Origin: Sulfitobacter delicatus | GTDB lineage: Bacteria; Pseudomonadota; Alphaproteobacteria; Rhodobacterales; Rhodobacteraceae | Length of the DNA: 64,000 nt | NCBI RefSeq assembly: GCF_900102535.1 | Contig: NZ_FNBP01000006.1 | Span: forward strand, 1 to 64,000 | Reading direction: 5' to 3' | Part shown: piece after piece, positions 38,496-46,279 of the stretch | Numbering within the stretch: position 1 is the stretch's first letter | How the letters are laid out: the number at the start of each line of letters is the position of its first letter | Translations under genes and position numbers: made by a program | The notes under the pieces: model-generated | Told to the model about the DNA's origin: nothing | The model's database searches: none | What the model saw: only the letters and a program-made list of their open reading frames with translations

Positions 38496-40112
38496 TCATT
38501 CCGCCGCCGGGACGGCTTTTTTCTCCGCCCGCGCCTGCATCCATTCCTCAAGGCGCGTGACCTGCGCCTTGTCCATCCGCAGGCCCAACTTACTCCGACG
38601 CCAGATCACATCCTCCGCCGTACCGGCATATTCGCGATCCATTAGCCAAGCGACCTCGCGCTCCGTCAGGGTCGCGCCGAAATGCCTGCCGAGATCCGCG
38701 AGCGTCTTAGCCTCCCCAAGAATCGCCCATGTATCGGTACCGTAAGCGCGGATCAGCCGGGCAGCCCAGTCTTGTTCTAGAAAATCGTAATCTGCTTTCA
38801 GCCGCGCGATCAACTGCGCGACGCCGTCGACCGGGAAATCTCCGCCCGGAAGGGCTACACCCGCAGTCCAGTGGTCTGGCAGGCGATCGAAATGCGGCGC
38901 GATCAGTTCAAGTGCGTCTTCGGCCAACTTTCGGTAGGTCGTGATCTTACCGCCAAAGACGTTCAGGATCGGCGCGCCACCGGTCTCGTCCACCTTCAGC
39001 GTATAGTCCCGCGTCGCCGCTGTGGCGCTGCTTGCGCCGTCGTCGTAGAGCGGGCGCACCCCGGAATAGGTCCAGACAATATCGTCGCGGCTGATGTCCT
39101 GCTTGAGGTAGCCGTTCACGAAGTTGATCAGATACTCCTGCTCTTCGGGCGTGCAGACAGGTGCGACTGACGGGTCTGGGTGATCCGCATCCGTGGTGCC
39201 GATCAGAGTGAAATCCTGCTCATAAGGGATCGTGAAAATGATCCGCCCGTCGGTGCCTTGGAAGAAGTAGCATTTGTCGTGGTCATAAAGGCGCTTGGTC
39301 ACGATATGACTGCCGCGCACCAGCCGCACCCCTTCGGAAGAGTTCAACCGCGCCGTGTTGTGGATGATGTCGCCCACCCAAGGCCCGCCAGCGTTCACCA
39401 GCATTTTCGCGCGAATTATTTCTTGCGCCCCGCTTGCGCCATGTTCGACGGTAACGGCCCAACCATCGGCCTCCCGCGCGGCCGAAAGCACTTTCGTGCG
39501 GGTCATGATGCGCGCACCGCGTAAAGCCGCATCGCGGGCATTGAGGACAACTAGACGGGAGTCTTCGATCCAACAATCAGAGTATTCAAAGGCCTTCTCG
39601 AACCGGTCTTCCAGCGGCGCGCCTTCGGGGCTGTTCCGCAGATCTAGGCTACGCGTCGCGGGCAGAATTTCGCGCCCGCCGAGGTTGTCATAGAGGAAAA
39701 GCCCCAGACGGATCAGCCAGGCCGGACGGCGGCCCCGCATCCACGGCATGAAAACCCGCAGCAGTTTTGAGGTGGGCGTGTCCCCCTCGAACCGCATGTC
39801 GCGATGATAGGGCAGAACGAACCGCATGGGCCAAGAGATATGCGGCATCGCCTTGAGCAGCACTTCGCGTTCCGCAAGCGCGTGACGCACCAGACCGATC
39901 TCAAAATACTCCAGATAGCGCAGACCACCGTGGAAGAGTTTGGTAGAGGCCGACGAGGTCGCTGAAGCAAGATCATTCATCTCGGCCAAAGTAACGCTCA
40001 GGCCCCGGCCAGCGGCATCGCGCGCGATACCTGCCCCGTTGATACCGCCGCCGATCACGAAAAGATCGACCGGTTTCTGGGCCTCTGCCTGTCCGGGCAT
40101 GCATTGCGTCAT
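38496..40112 (-). CDS. glpD: Glycerol-3-phosphate dehydrogenase (FAD, respiratory)
   Basis: 538 aa. The FAD-binding motif FVIGGGINGAGIARDAAGRG lies at about residues 18-37. Conserved SSAS-TKLFHGGLRYLE follows near residue 52, and the DAAxxRP-type C-terminal domain is present. It oxidises glycerol 3-phosphate to dihydroxyacetone phosphate and passes electrons to quinone at the inner membrane. The ATG at 40112 follows GGGGAGGGC. It is the promoter-proximal gene of the glp operon, divergent from glpR. Confidence 0.96.
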   Translation of the reverse strand: MTQCMPGQAEAQKPVDLFVIGGGINGAGIARDAAGRGLSVTLAEMNDLASATSSASTKLFHGGLRYLEYFEIGLVRHALAEREVLLKAMPHISWPMRFVLPYHRDMRFEGDTPTSKLLRVFMPWMRGRRPAWLIRLGLFLYDNLGGREILPATRSLDLRNSPEGAPLEDRFEKAFEYSDCWIEDSRLVVLNARDAALRGARIMTRTKVLSAAREADGWAVTVEHGASGAQEIIRAKMLVNAGGPWVGDIIHNTARLNSSEGVRLVRGSHIVTKRLYDHDKCYFFQGTDGRIIFTIPYEQDFTLIGTTDADHPDPSVAPVCTPEEQEYLINFVNGYLKQDISRDDIVWTYSGVRPLYDDGASSATAATRDYTLKVDETGGAPILNVFGGKITTYRKLAEDALELIAPHFDRLPDHWTAGVALPGGDFPVDGVAQLIARLKADYDFLEQDWAARLIRAYGTDTWAILGEAKTLADLGRHFGATLTEREVAWLMDREYAGTAEDVIWRRSKLGLRMDKAQVTRLEEWMQARAEKKAVPAAE

Positions 40113-40187
40113 TCGGCCCTCCCCAGCGTTGACTGTCTGCCTTGGCGGTAGTGTTACGAAACGACTCTCAACTGCACAAGTTTTATT

Positions 40188-40205
40188 TTCGTTTATGTTC
40201 GTTTA
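40188..40205. promoter_or_regulatory. Candidate GlpR operator (tandem half-sites) in the glpD-glpR gap
   Basis: TTCGTTTA occurs twice (40188-40195 and 40198-40205), ten bases apart, so on the same helix face; on the other strand this reads TAAACGAA-CA-TAAACGAA. The core resembles the E. coli GlpR half-site. The gap 40113-40305 should also hold both divergent promoters. Confidence 0.5.
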
Positions 40206-40271
40206 AGTCCGACTGCGAACATTCTCGGCATGTCGAACTGCGCGACAGCTTGCGTTGGCACTCGGATCGGC

Positions 40272-40282
40272 GATAAAACGAA
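40272..40282. promoter_or_regulatory. Candidate GlpR half-site in the glpR leader
   Basis: GATAAAACGAA, the same 11 bases as at 32434-32444 in front of glpK. Confidence 0.4.
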
Positions 40283-40305
40283 GCAGATCAGGCAGGAGCG
40301 GCATC

Positions 40306-41076
40306 ATTTCACAGACTTTTCGCCATCCCGACATTCTGGAAATCGCCCGGCGCGAGGGTAAAGTCACCGTGGATGGCTTGGCCGAGCATTTTGGCGTTAC
40401 CCATCAAACCATCCGGCGCGATCTGACCGAGTTGGCCGATAGCGGCAAGCTTGAGCGCGTGCATGGCGGGGCGGTGCTCCCCTCGGGCGCCAGCAACATC
40501 GGCTATGCCGAACGGCGCAATTTGCATGAGGAAGCCAAGACCCGCATTGCCCGTGCCTGTGCCGAGCATATCCCCGACGGTTGCTCGCTGTTTCTCAACA
40601 TTGGCACCAGCACTGAGGCCGTGGCCCGCGCGCTTTTGCACCACCGTGATCTGATGGTGGTGACCAACAATATGAATGTGGCGAACATCCTCGTCGACAA
40701 TCCGGAATGCCGCATCGTTCTGACCGGCGGCGCATTGCGGCGCGCGGATGGGGGTTTGGTCGGGAACCTCACGATCGAGACGATCCGCCAATTCAAATTC
40801 GACATTGCGGTGATCGGGTGCTCGGCAATGGATGCCGACGGCGATCTGCTCGACTTCGACATTGAAGAGGTCGGCGTTAGCCAGAGCATCATCGCCCAAT
40901 CGCGCAAGACATTTCTGGTCACCGATCATTCCAAGTTCAAACGCTCGGCCCCGGCCCGCATCGCCTCGGCGCGCGAGATGGATATGTTTTTCACCGATCT
41001 CCCCCTGCCCCCCGGCCTGTCTGAGAACTGCCGCGAATGGCATACCGAGGTGGTATTCGCCCCAGCTGAGGGCTGA
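40306..41076 (+). CDS. glpR: Glycerol regulon repressor, DeoR family
   Basis: 256 aa if the start is the ATT at 40306. There is no ATG or GTG in this frame upstream of the conserved N-terminus. AGGAG (40294-40298) is seven bases before the ATT, and translation from it gives M-SQTFRHPDIL, the expected beginning of the protein. A TTG at 40255 would add 17 residues without a ribosome-binding site. The N-terminal helix-turn-helix is VDGLAEHFGVTHQTIRRDL. The C-terminal sugar-phosphate sensor domain has LNIGTSTEAVA and VTDHSKF. It should repress the divergent glp operon until glycerol 3-phosphate accumulates. Confidence 0.88.
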   Translation: MSQTFRHPDILEIARREGKVTVDGLAEHFGVTHQTIRRDLTELADSGKLERVHGGAVLPSGASNIGYAERRNLHEEAKTRIARACAEHIPDGCSLFLNIGTSTEAVARALLHHRDLMVVTNNMNVANILVDNPECRIVLTGGALRRADGGLVGNLTIETIRQFKFDIAVIGCSAMDADGDLLDFDIEEVGVSQSIIAQSRKTFLVTDHSKFKRSAPARIASAREMDMFFTDLPLPPGLSENCREWHTEVVFAPAEG

Positions 41077-41116
41077 GCCTGAGCGAGCGGGAAACCTCCC
41101 ATCTACCTGCCACCGG

Positions 41117-41141
41117 GGAACTGGCTCCGCGGTCAAACATT
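41117..41141 (+). promoter_or_regulatory. Candidate stress-sigma (EcfG-like) promoter of the SDR gene
   Basis: GGAAC (41117-41121), 16-base spacer, CATT (41138-41141), 67 bases before the start codon. The same pattern precedes otsA and topoisomerase IB. Confidence 0.55.
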
Positions 41142-41166
41142 GGTCCAACGTATCTTCAATCTCTCA

Positions 41167-41191
41167 CGGAGGTCAGCTTTGCCGACCTCCG
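41167..41191 (+). other. Leader hairpin of the SDR gene
   Basis: CGGAGGTC (41167-41174) pairs perfectly with GACCTCCG (41184-41191), nine-base loop, ending four bases before the real Shine-Dalgarno region ACAGGAGA. The CTCC of its right arm could alternatively pair with that Shine-Dalgarno. Confidence 0.5.
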
Positions 41192-41208
41192 CAGAACAGG
41201 AGACTGTT

Positions 41209-42063
41209 ATGACCGATGAGAACTTTGACGCCCTTGACAGTCCGCAGGAGCAGCCCGGGCGCGAGTACAAGATGGATCCTGCCCCGGAGTATATGCCACG
41301 CCACCCCGGCTCTGACCGGCTGAAAGGAAAGATCGCGCTGATCACCGGCGGGGACAGCGGCATTGGCCGCGCGACCGCAGTGCTTTATGCTCGTGAAGGG
41401 GCCGATGTGGCGATTGTCTATCGCGACGAGGATCGTGACGCGAAAGAGACCCAACGTCTTGTCGAAGGCGAGGGCCGTAAAGCCCTGCTGTTGGCGGGCG
41501 ATGTTGGCGACAAAAGCTTTTGCGAAGAGGCGGTAAGCCGCACGCTGGAAAACTTTGGCAAGCTCGACATTTTGGTTAACAACGCGGGCGAGCAACATGC
41601 GCAAGACAGCCTTGAAGACATCGAAGAAGCGCAGGTCGAGCGCACCTTCCGCACTAATATCTTCGGGCAGATCTTTATGACCCAAGCCGCTCTGCCGCAT
41701 CTGAGAGAAGGCGCGCGGATCATCTGTGTAACCTCGATCACCGCTTATAAGGGCCAAGACCTGTTGCTTGACTATGCCTCCACCAAGGGGGCGATCCTCG
41801 CCTTCATACGCGCAATGGCAAGCAAACTGGCCCCGAAGGGCATTCTGGTGAATGGTGTCGCGCCTGGTCCAATTTGGACACCGCTGATCCCGGCCTCTTT
41901 CCCCGCTGACAAAGTCGAAGAGTTTGGCAAGAACAGCCCTCTTGGCCGCCCCGGCCAGCCAAATGAGGTGGCGCCGTCGCTGCTGTTTCTCGCCTGTGAG
42001 GATTCATCCTATATGAGCGGGCAAGTGCTGCACCCGAATGGCGGTACGCCCGTCGGTGGTTAA
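41209..42063 (+). CDS. SDR family oxidoreductase, general-stress-protein-39-like
   Basis: 284 aa. A polar N-terminal extension of about 38 residues (containing EYKMDPAPEYMPRHPGSDRL) precedes the Rossmann motif TGGDSGIGRA, then NNAG, the catalytic Ser in VTSITAY and YASTKGA with the Tyr-Lys pair. This extension and the IxGxxDSGIG motif are typical of the YghA/GSP39 group, cytoplasmic NAD(P)-dependent enzymes often induced by general stress. The ATG at 41209 follows ACAGGAGA. The stop shares TTAA with that of convergent otsA. Confidence 0.92.
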   Translation: MTDENFDALDSPQEQPGREYKMDPAPEYMPRHPGSDRLKGKIALITGGDSGIGRATAVLYAREGADVAIVYRDEDRDAKETQRLVEGEGRKALLLAGDVGDKSFCEEAVSRTLENFGKLDILVNNAGEQHAQDSLEDIEEAQVERTFRTNIFGQIFMTQAALPHLREGARIICVTSITAYKGQDLLLDYASTKGAILAFIRAMASKLAPKGILVNGVAPGPIWTPLIPASFPADKVEEFGKNSPLGRPGQPNEVAPSLLFLACEDSSYMSGQVLHPNGGTPVGG

Positions 42064-43463
42064 GCTTCTGATTTGACCCGCGGCGCTGACCTAACCGGCA
42101 GCGTCGCGGGGCAACTCTTTAGCGCTTGGACGTATTTTCGGCTCCAGTTGCTAACATCGGTCTCCCGCACCTTTTTCATACAGCTCGCATACCGCCGCTT
42201 GCGCTCATCCAACGGCATGGCCAATGCGGTCTTCAGCGCTTCGCTCATGTCTTCGATGTCATAAGGATTAACAAGCAGGGCATCAGTCAAATCTTCCGCC
42301 GCACCGGCCATATGGGACAGCACAAGCACGCCCGGGTTCTCGGGATCTTGCGCCGCGATATATTCTTTGGCCACGAGGTTCATACCGTCGGCAAAAGGCG
42401 TGACGATCCCCACACGCGCGCGGCGGTAGAGCCGCGCCAGCAAGCCGCGATCCAGATTGCGGTGAATGTAGCGCAGCGGGGTCCAGTCGATCTCGCCATG
42501 CTCCCCGTTCACGCGACCAACCAGTTCTTCGAGCTCATACCGGAGTTCCCGATAGGCCGCGACTTCCTCACGGCTCGGCGGGGCGATCTGGACCATGCTC
42601 ACGCGGCGCTCGCGTTCATCGCGGGTTTCGAGGTAACGCCCGAAGGCGCGGAACCGGTTGGGCAGACCTTTGGAATAATCCAGCCGGTCCACACCGATGA
42701 CCAGATCACCCGCCATGTCATCCGCAAGCTTGTCCTGCTCGGTCCGTTCCTGCGCTGCTTTAACGAAGGTTTCAACGTCGATGCCGATGGGGAAGGACCG
42801 GACCGCCACCGTCCGCGATCCGCATTTCACGGTCCCGTCCATCATAAATTCAGCATCGCTTTCGGCGCGGAACATCTCCAAACAACGCGCGACATCCGCC
42901 CGGGTCTGGAGGCCCACTAAGTCATAGTCCGCCAGCCAATGTGGCAGATTTGCCGCACGCGGGAGGGCCCCCATATCACCCAGAGCGGGGAAGGGGATAT
43001 GTAGGAAAAACCCAATCTTGCCGGTGTAGCCGAGCTTGCGCAACTCACTGGCGAGAGGGAAGAAATGGTAATCATGAACCCAGATCATATCGTCCGGGCC
43101 GGCGACTTTAACCACCTGACGGGCAAGACGCGCGTTCACGCGGGCATAGCCCTCTTCAAAACCACGGTTGAGCTCCACCAGATCCCCACGGCGGTGGCAA
43201 ACCGGCCAGAGCACGGAGTTGGAAAACCCGAGATAGAACTCTTCGTAATCTGATTGAGAAAGGGTGAAACTGAAGCGCGAATATTCCCCCTGCTCACCAT
43301 ATTCGCTCAGGGTTTCGGATGGTTTGTCAGCAATATCGGGATGCGAGCCTATCCAGATGCCGCCGGTTTTCCGCAGCGTCTCATGCAAAGCAAAAACCAG
43401 ACCACCGGAAGGCGCAGCTTCGGATGGAATACGGTTTGATATGACAATCAGCTTTCCAGCCAT
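42060..43463 (-). CDS. otsA: Trehalose-6-phosphate synthase
   Basis: 467 aa, GT20 family. The N-terminus LIVISNRIP is the nucleotide-sugar loop start, with WIGSHPD, WVHDYHFFPLA, FFLHIPFP, and the retaining-glycosyltransferase C-domain motifs GVDRLDYSKGLPNR and NLVAKEYIAAQ. It makes trehalose 6-phosphate from UDP-glucose and glucose 6-phosphate. It is not adjacent to otsB, which lies 2 kb away on the other strand. A GGAAC-N16-CATT element precedes it. Confidence 0.95.
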   Translation of the reverse strand: MAGKLIVISNRIPSEAAPSGGLVFALHETLRKTGGIWIGSHPDIADKPSETLSEYGEQGEYSRFSFTLSQSDYEEFYLGFSNSVLWPVCHRRGDLVELNRGFEEGYARVNARLARQVVKVAGPDDMIWVHDYHFFPLASELRKLGYTGKIGFFLHIPFPALGDMGALPRAANLPHWLADYDLVGLQTRADVARCLEMFRAESDAEFMMDGTVKCGSRTVAVRSFPIGIDVETFVKAAQERTEQDKLADDMAGDLVIGVDRLDYSKGLPNRFRAFGRYLETRDERERRVSMVQIAPPSREEVAAYRELRYELEELVGRVNGEHGEIDWTPLRYIHRNLDRGLLARLYRRARVGIVTPFADGMNLVAKEYIAAQDPENPGVLVLSHMAGAAEDLTDALLVNPYDIEDMSEALKTALAMPLDERKRRYASCMKKVRETDVSNWSRKYVQALKSCPATLPVRSAPRVKSEA

Positions 43464-43544
43464 CTTTTAGCCTCAGGAACATCTCTACCGGCTTAGGCAC
43501 CGGGACCCGCGCAAAAGGCGCGCGTACTGCACTCTTAACGGAAC

Positions 43545-43569
43545 AATGACCGAGAAGCCCGAAGGTTCC
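43545..43569 (-). promoter_or_regulatory. Candidate stress-sigma (EcfG-like) promoter of otsA
   Basis: Minus strand: GGAAC (43569-43565), 16-base spacer, CATT (43548-43545), 81 bases upstream of the otsA start. A short GC hairpin (43508-43522) sits in the predicted leader. Confidence 0.55.
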
Positions 43570-43634
43570 CGCATAACACGACAGTTCCGAATGGATCGGC
43601 GAGACACGCCTAATTTATGTGCAGCCCTGCCCTC

Positions 43635-44231
43635 TCAACGTCCCATCAGAAACCAGGCAACGCCGATTGGCAGCAATGACATCAGGATCATTGAAAGGAT
43701 CACCACCCGGCCATCTCGCATCAGATATCCCGCTGCAAATATAGCAATCATGGCCGAAGCAATCGAGCCCGAAGTTGGGATCACCTCCATAAACGGCATA
43801 AAAAGTGTGAGTGCCAAAACCATAAACAGGGGCAAATATACCCAAGGGCGGTGCAGAAGATAGGTGCTACGCTCGTGCAAGAAACGGTCCACGAAACCCA
43901 CGGGTTTGCGCAGCCACGAAACCCCTTCGCGCAGCTTTTTCGCAGCAATGTCACGCCGCATGATAAAGCCGGGCAGCCACAGGCTATCGCGCCCGACGAT
44001 CATTTGAACCACTAAGAACATAACGACGAGGGCCACGAATGCAGTGATGCCGGGGATGCCGCTGGCGGGAGAGGTAGAGATCAGCGAGAACGCAAGGATC
44101 GTAGAGGCAAAGGAATGCTTTCCGAGGCAATCGATTATCTCTTCCACGGTGATCTGCCGATCCTCCCCGCCCGAGAGATGCTCCATCTGGTCCAATACCC
44201 CGTTCAGGGATGGCGCGTCTTTGTCGGCCAT
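43635..44231 (-). CDS. exoD: ExoD family membrane protein
   Basis: 198 aa. A cytoplasmic N-terminal part (about 50 residues, with the LSGGEDRQITVEEIIDCLG segment) is followed by about four hydrophobic regions, including FVALVVMFLVVQMIVG and VYLPLFMVLALTLFMPFMEV. ExoD of Sinorhizobium is linked to exopolysaccharide production and alkaline tolerance; its molecular function is unknown. The ATG at 44231 has AAGGAG nine bases upstream; the longer frame is not supported. It sits between otsA and topoisomerase IB, all on the minus strand, with its own candidate promoter. Confidence 0.88.
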   Translation of the reverse strand: MADKDAPSLNGVLDQMEHLSGGEDRQITVEEIIDCLGKHSFASTILAFSLISTSPASGIPGITAFVALVVMFLVVQMIVGRDSLWLPGFIMRRDIAAKKLREGVSWLRKPVGFVDRFLHERSTYLLHRPWVYLPLFMVLALTLFMPFMEVIPTSGSIASAMIAIFAAGYLMRDGRVVILSMILMSLLPIGVAWFLMGR

Positions 44232-44279
44232 GAGTGGGAACTCCTTCTGCCCAGCGGTTATACCACCTGTTAACAAATT

Positions 44280-44304
44280 AATGCCTGAGCGGAGCAAAAG
44301 TTCA
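44280..44304 (-). promoter_or_regulatory. Candidate stress-sigma promoter of exoD (one mismatch)
   Basis: Minus strand: TGAAC (44304-44300), 16-base spacer, CATT (44283-44280), 48 bases before the exoD start. It differs from the SDR/otsA pattern only in the first base of the -35 box. Confidence 0.4.
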
Positions 44305-44313
44305 GCAAAGACC

Positions 44314-45288
44314 TTAGGCTTTTTCCTGTAGAAAGGTCAGGAGACGGGCCTCAGCCTGTGTCATCTCGTCGATATCGCGTGCTTCCGGCAGCGGTTGCGG
44401 GGTCTTGCACAGCTCAATTACCTCAGGATGGATATAGCTATTTCGCGCGATGGTCGGCGTATTATGCAGGCGTTTGGACGCGGCCTCGGCCATTGCTTTG
44501 ATCGTGGGCGTGTCCTCGGCCAAGGCGACCTCAAAGGCGGCCAGTGTCCCGGCCCAGGTGCGAAAGGTCTTGGCTGAGAACCCCTCGGCCCCGGTGACTT
44601 CGCTGATATAATCATTCAAAGCAGACGATGTCAGACTGCGCGGCTGCCCTTCGTCGTCCAACCACGTCAGCAACTCCGCACCCGGCAGATCGCGAATTTT
44701 CTGCAAGGCGCGCATCAAGGTCCGGTTGGCGATCTGACGCCGCACCCGCTTCCCGCCCTTGGCCATAAAAGACGCCTGCAATTTACCGTCACGCAACCGA
44801 AGGTGCTGGCGCTTCAATGTGAGCGTGCCATAGGTCTGATTGGTTTCGGCGTAGATCTGATTGCCGACCCGTAGCGACAGCCTGTCGATCATAGCCACCG
44901 CTGCAGCCAGCGCGAAGGCGCGTGCCCCTAATTCGCCTTTCAGGTCGCGCCGCACGCGACGGCGCAGCCGGGGGATCGTCTCGGCAAAGTCTGCCAAACC
45001 CGCATATTTCTCCTGCGCCTGCGCTTCTGCCCATAGCGGATGGTAACGGTATTGCTTGCGGCCCTTCGCGTCAAAACCGGTGGCCAGCAGGTGCCCGTTT
45101 TCATAGGGCGTGATCCAGACGTCTTTATACGCGGGCGGCACGGCCAGTGAGACGAGCCGTGCGCGTTCCTCCTTGTCCTTGATACAACGCCCATCGGGCG
45201 CGAAGAACGAAAACCCCTTACCACAACGACGACGCGAGATGCCTGGGGAGCTGTCGGGGTAGTATCTCAGAGAAGCAGGCGCGGTCAT
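44314..45288 (-). CDS. DNA topoisomerase IB (poxvirus-type)
   Basis: 324 aa, the size of bacterial/viral type IB enzymes. It relaxes supercoils through a 3'-phosphotyrosyl intermediate. The N-terminal domain (GKGFSFFAPDGRCIKDKEE) is followed by the catalytic domain with RVGNQIYAETNQTYGTLTL, KGGKRVR, FSAKTFRTWAGT and the active-site Tyr in RNSYIHPEV near the end. The ATG at 45288 is preceded by CGGAG; an upstream in-frame ATG (45372) would add a non-conserved leader. It carries the only perfect GGAAC-N16-CGTT promoter candidate in the window. Confidence 0.93.
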   Translation of the reverse strand: MTAPASLRYYPDSSPGISRRRCGKGFSFFAPDGRCIKDKEERARLVSLAVPPAYKDVWITPYENGHLLATGFDAKGRKQYRYHPLWAEAQAQEKYAGLADFAETIPRLRRRVRRDLKGELGARAFALAAAVAMIDRLSLRVGNQIYAETNQTYGTLTLKRQHLRLRDGKLQASFMAKGGKRVRRQIANRTLMRALQKIRDLPGAELLTWLDDEGQPRSLTSSALNDYISEVTGAEGFSAKTFRTWAGTLAAFEVALAEDTPTIKAMAEAASKRLHNTPTIARNSYIHPEVIELCKTPQPLPEARDIDEMTQAEARLLTFLQEKA

Positions 45289-45370
45289 GGGGGCTCCGAT
45301 TGATCGAAAGGGGCTGGCACCGGTCGCTGAGCTGCTTAAAAAACAGCCTGTCCTTGCGATACAACAGGTC

Positions 45371-45395
45371 AACGTGGAAAGAGCGGCCCAGTTCC
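45371..45395 (-). promoter_or_regulatory. Candidate EcfG-type promoter of topoisomerase IB (perfect consensus)
   Basis: Minus strand: GGAAC (45395-45391), 16-base spacer, CGTT (45374-45371), 82 bases before the start. This is the textbook alphaproteobacterial general-stress promoter. No GGAAC on the plus strand points towards the divergent otsB in this 204-base gap. Confidence 0.6.
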
Positions 45396-45492
45396 CGCAA
45401 GAAGCGTCTAGTCAAAACCGTGCATTGATTTCATGCTTCAGGCGCATAGGTTGCTGAGCAGCCTTAACCTGACATTGAAGAATGTAAAACAA

Positions 45493-46236
45493 ATGCCCGA
45501 CACGGTTCATCAGTCCGACATTCCGCCGCAGATCGATCCTGCCGCGCATGGGTTCTTCCTCGATCTTGACGGGACACTCGCGCCCATCGTGGACAACCCG
45601 CAAGACGTATCCCTGCCCGACCGCACACGGCATTTGCTGACCCGTCTGGTTGCCGCCACGGATGGGGCGGTTGCGGTTGTCTCCGGTCGCGCGCTGGCCG
45701 ATGTCGACCGGATCCTCGGTACGTTGCAACTGCCCATATCGGGTTCGCATGGGATGGAATTGCGGCTCGCCAATGGTGCTGGCGGTTCGGCGGATCAGTC
45801 CGGCATGCCCAACCCCGTGATAGACCGCGTCGAAGAATTTGCGGTGCTCCACGGTGTCACCTCTGAGCGCAAGCCCGGCGCCATCGCCCTGCATTACCGC
45901 AAAACGCCTGACCAAGCCGATGCCTGCCGGGCCTTTGTAGACACATTGACGTCCGAGGACGAAACCCTGCGCGCCTTACACGGAAAAATGGTCAGCGAAG
46001 TCGCGCTCAAGGGCATCGACAAGGGTGGCGCTCTCGAGAAAATCTCTGCAACAGATGGGTTTGTAGGCCGGACCCCGATCATGGTGGGTGATGATGTCAC
46101 CGACGAAGACGGGTTCCGCGCCGCGCAGGCGCAGGGCGGCTTTGGCATCAAGATCGGCACCGGCGAAACGCATGCGGTGCACCGGTTGGACGACGTCGAA
46201 GCCTTCGCGGATTGGCTTGAACTGATATTACGCTGA
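45493..46236 (+). CDS. otsB: Trehalose-6-phosphate phosphatase
   Basis: 247 aa, HAD superfamily. Motif I FFLDLDGTLAP (two Asp, near residue 24), motif II VVSGRAL, the cap region, the Lys motif LKGIDKGGAL and motif IV VGDDVTDEDGF are all present. It releases free trehalose. The start is uncertain: the ATG at 45493 gives the usual length, though its ribosome-binding site is poor; an ATG at 45433 would add 20 residues. It is followed after 43 bases by a GH15 gene, presumably in the same operon. Confidence 0.92.
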   Translation: MPDTVHQSDIPPQIDPAAHGFFLDLDGTLAPIVDNPQDVSLPDRTRHLLTRLVAATDGAVAVVSGRALADVDRILGTLQLPISGSHGMELRLANGAGGSADQSGMPNPVIDRVEEFAVLHGVTSERKPGAIALHYRKTPDQADACRAFVDTLTSEDETLRALHGKMVSEVALKGIDKGGALEKISATDGFVGRTPIMVGDDVTDEDGFRAAQAQGGFGIKIGTGETHAVHRLDDVEAFADWLELILR

Positions 46237-46279
46237 CCGTCTTTGCGCGGGCCAGCTAAAGACATTGAAAGAGGATACT

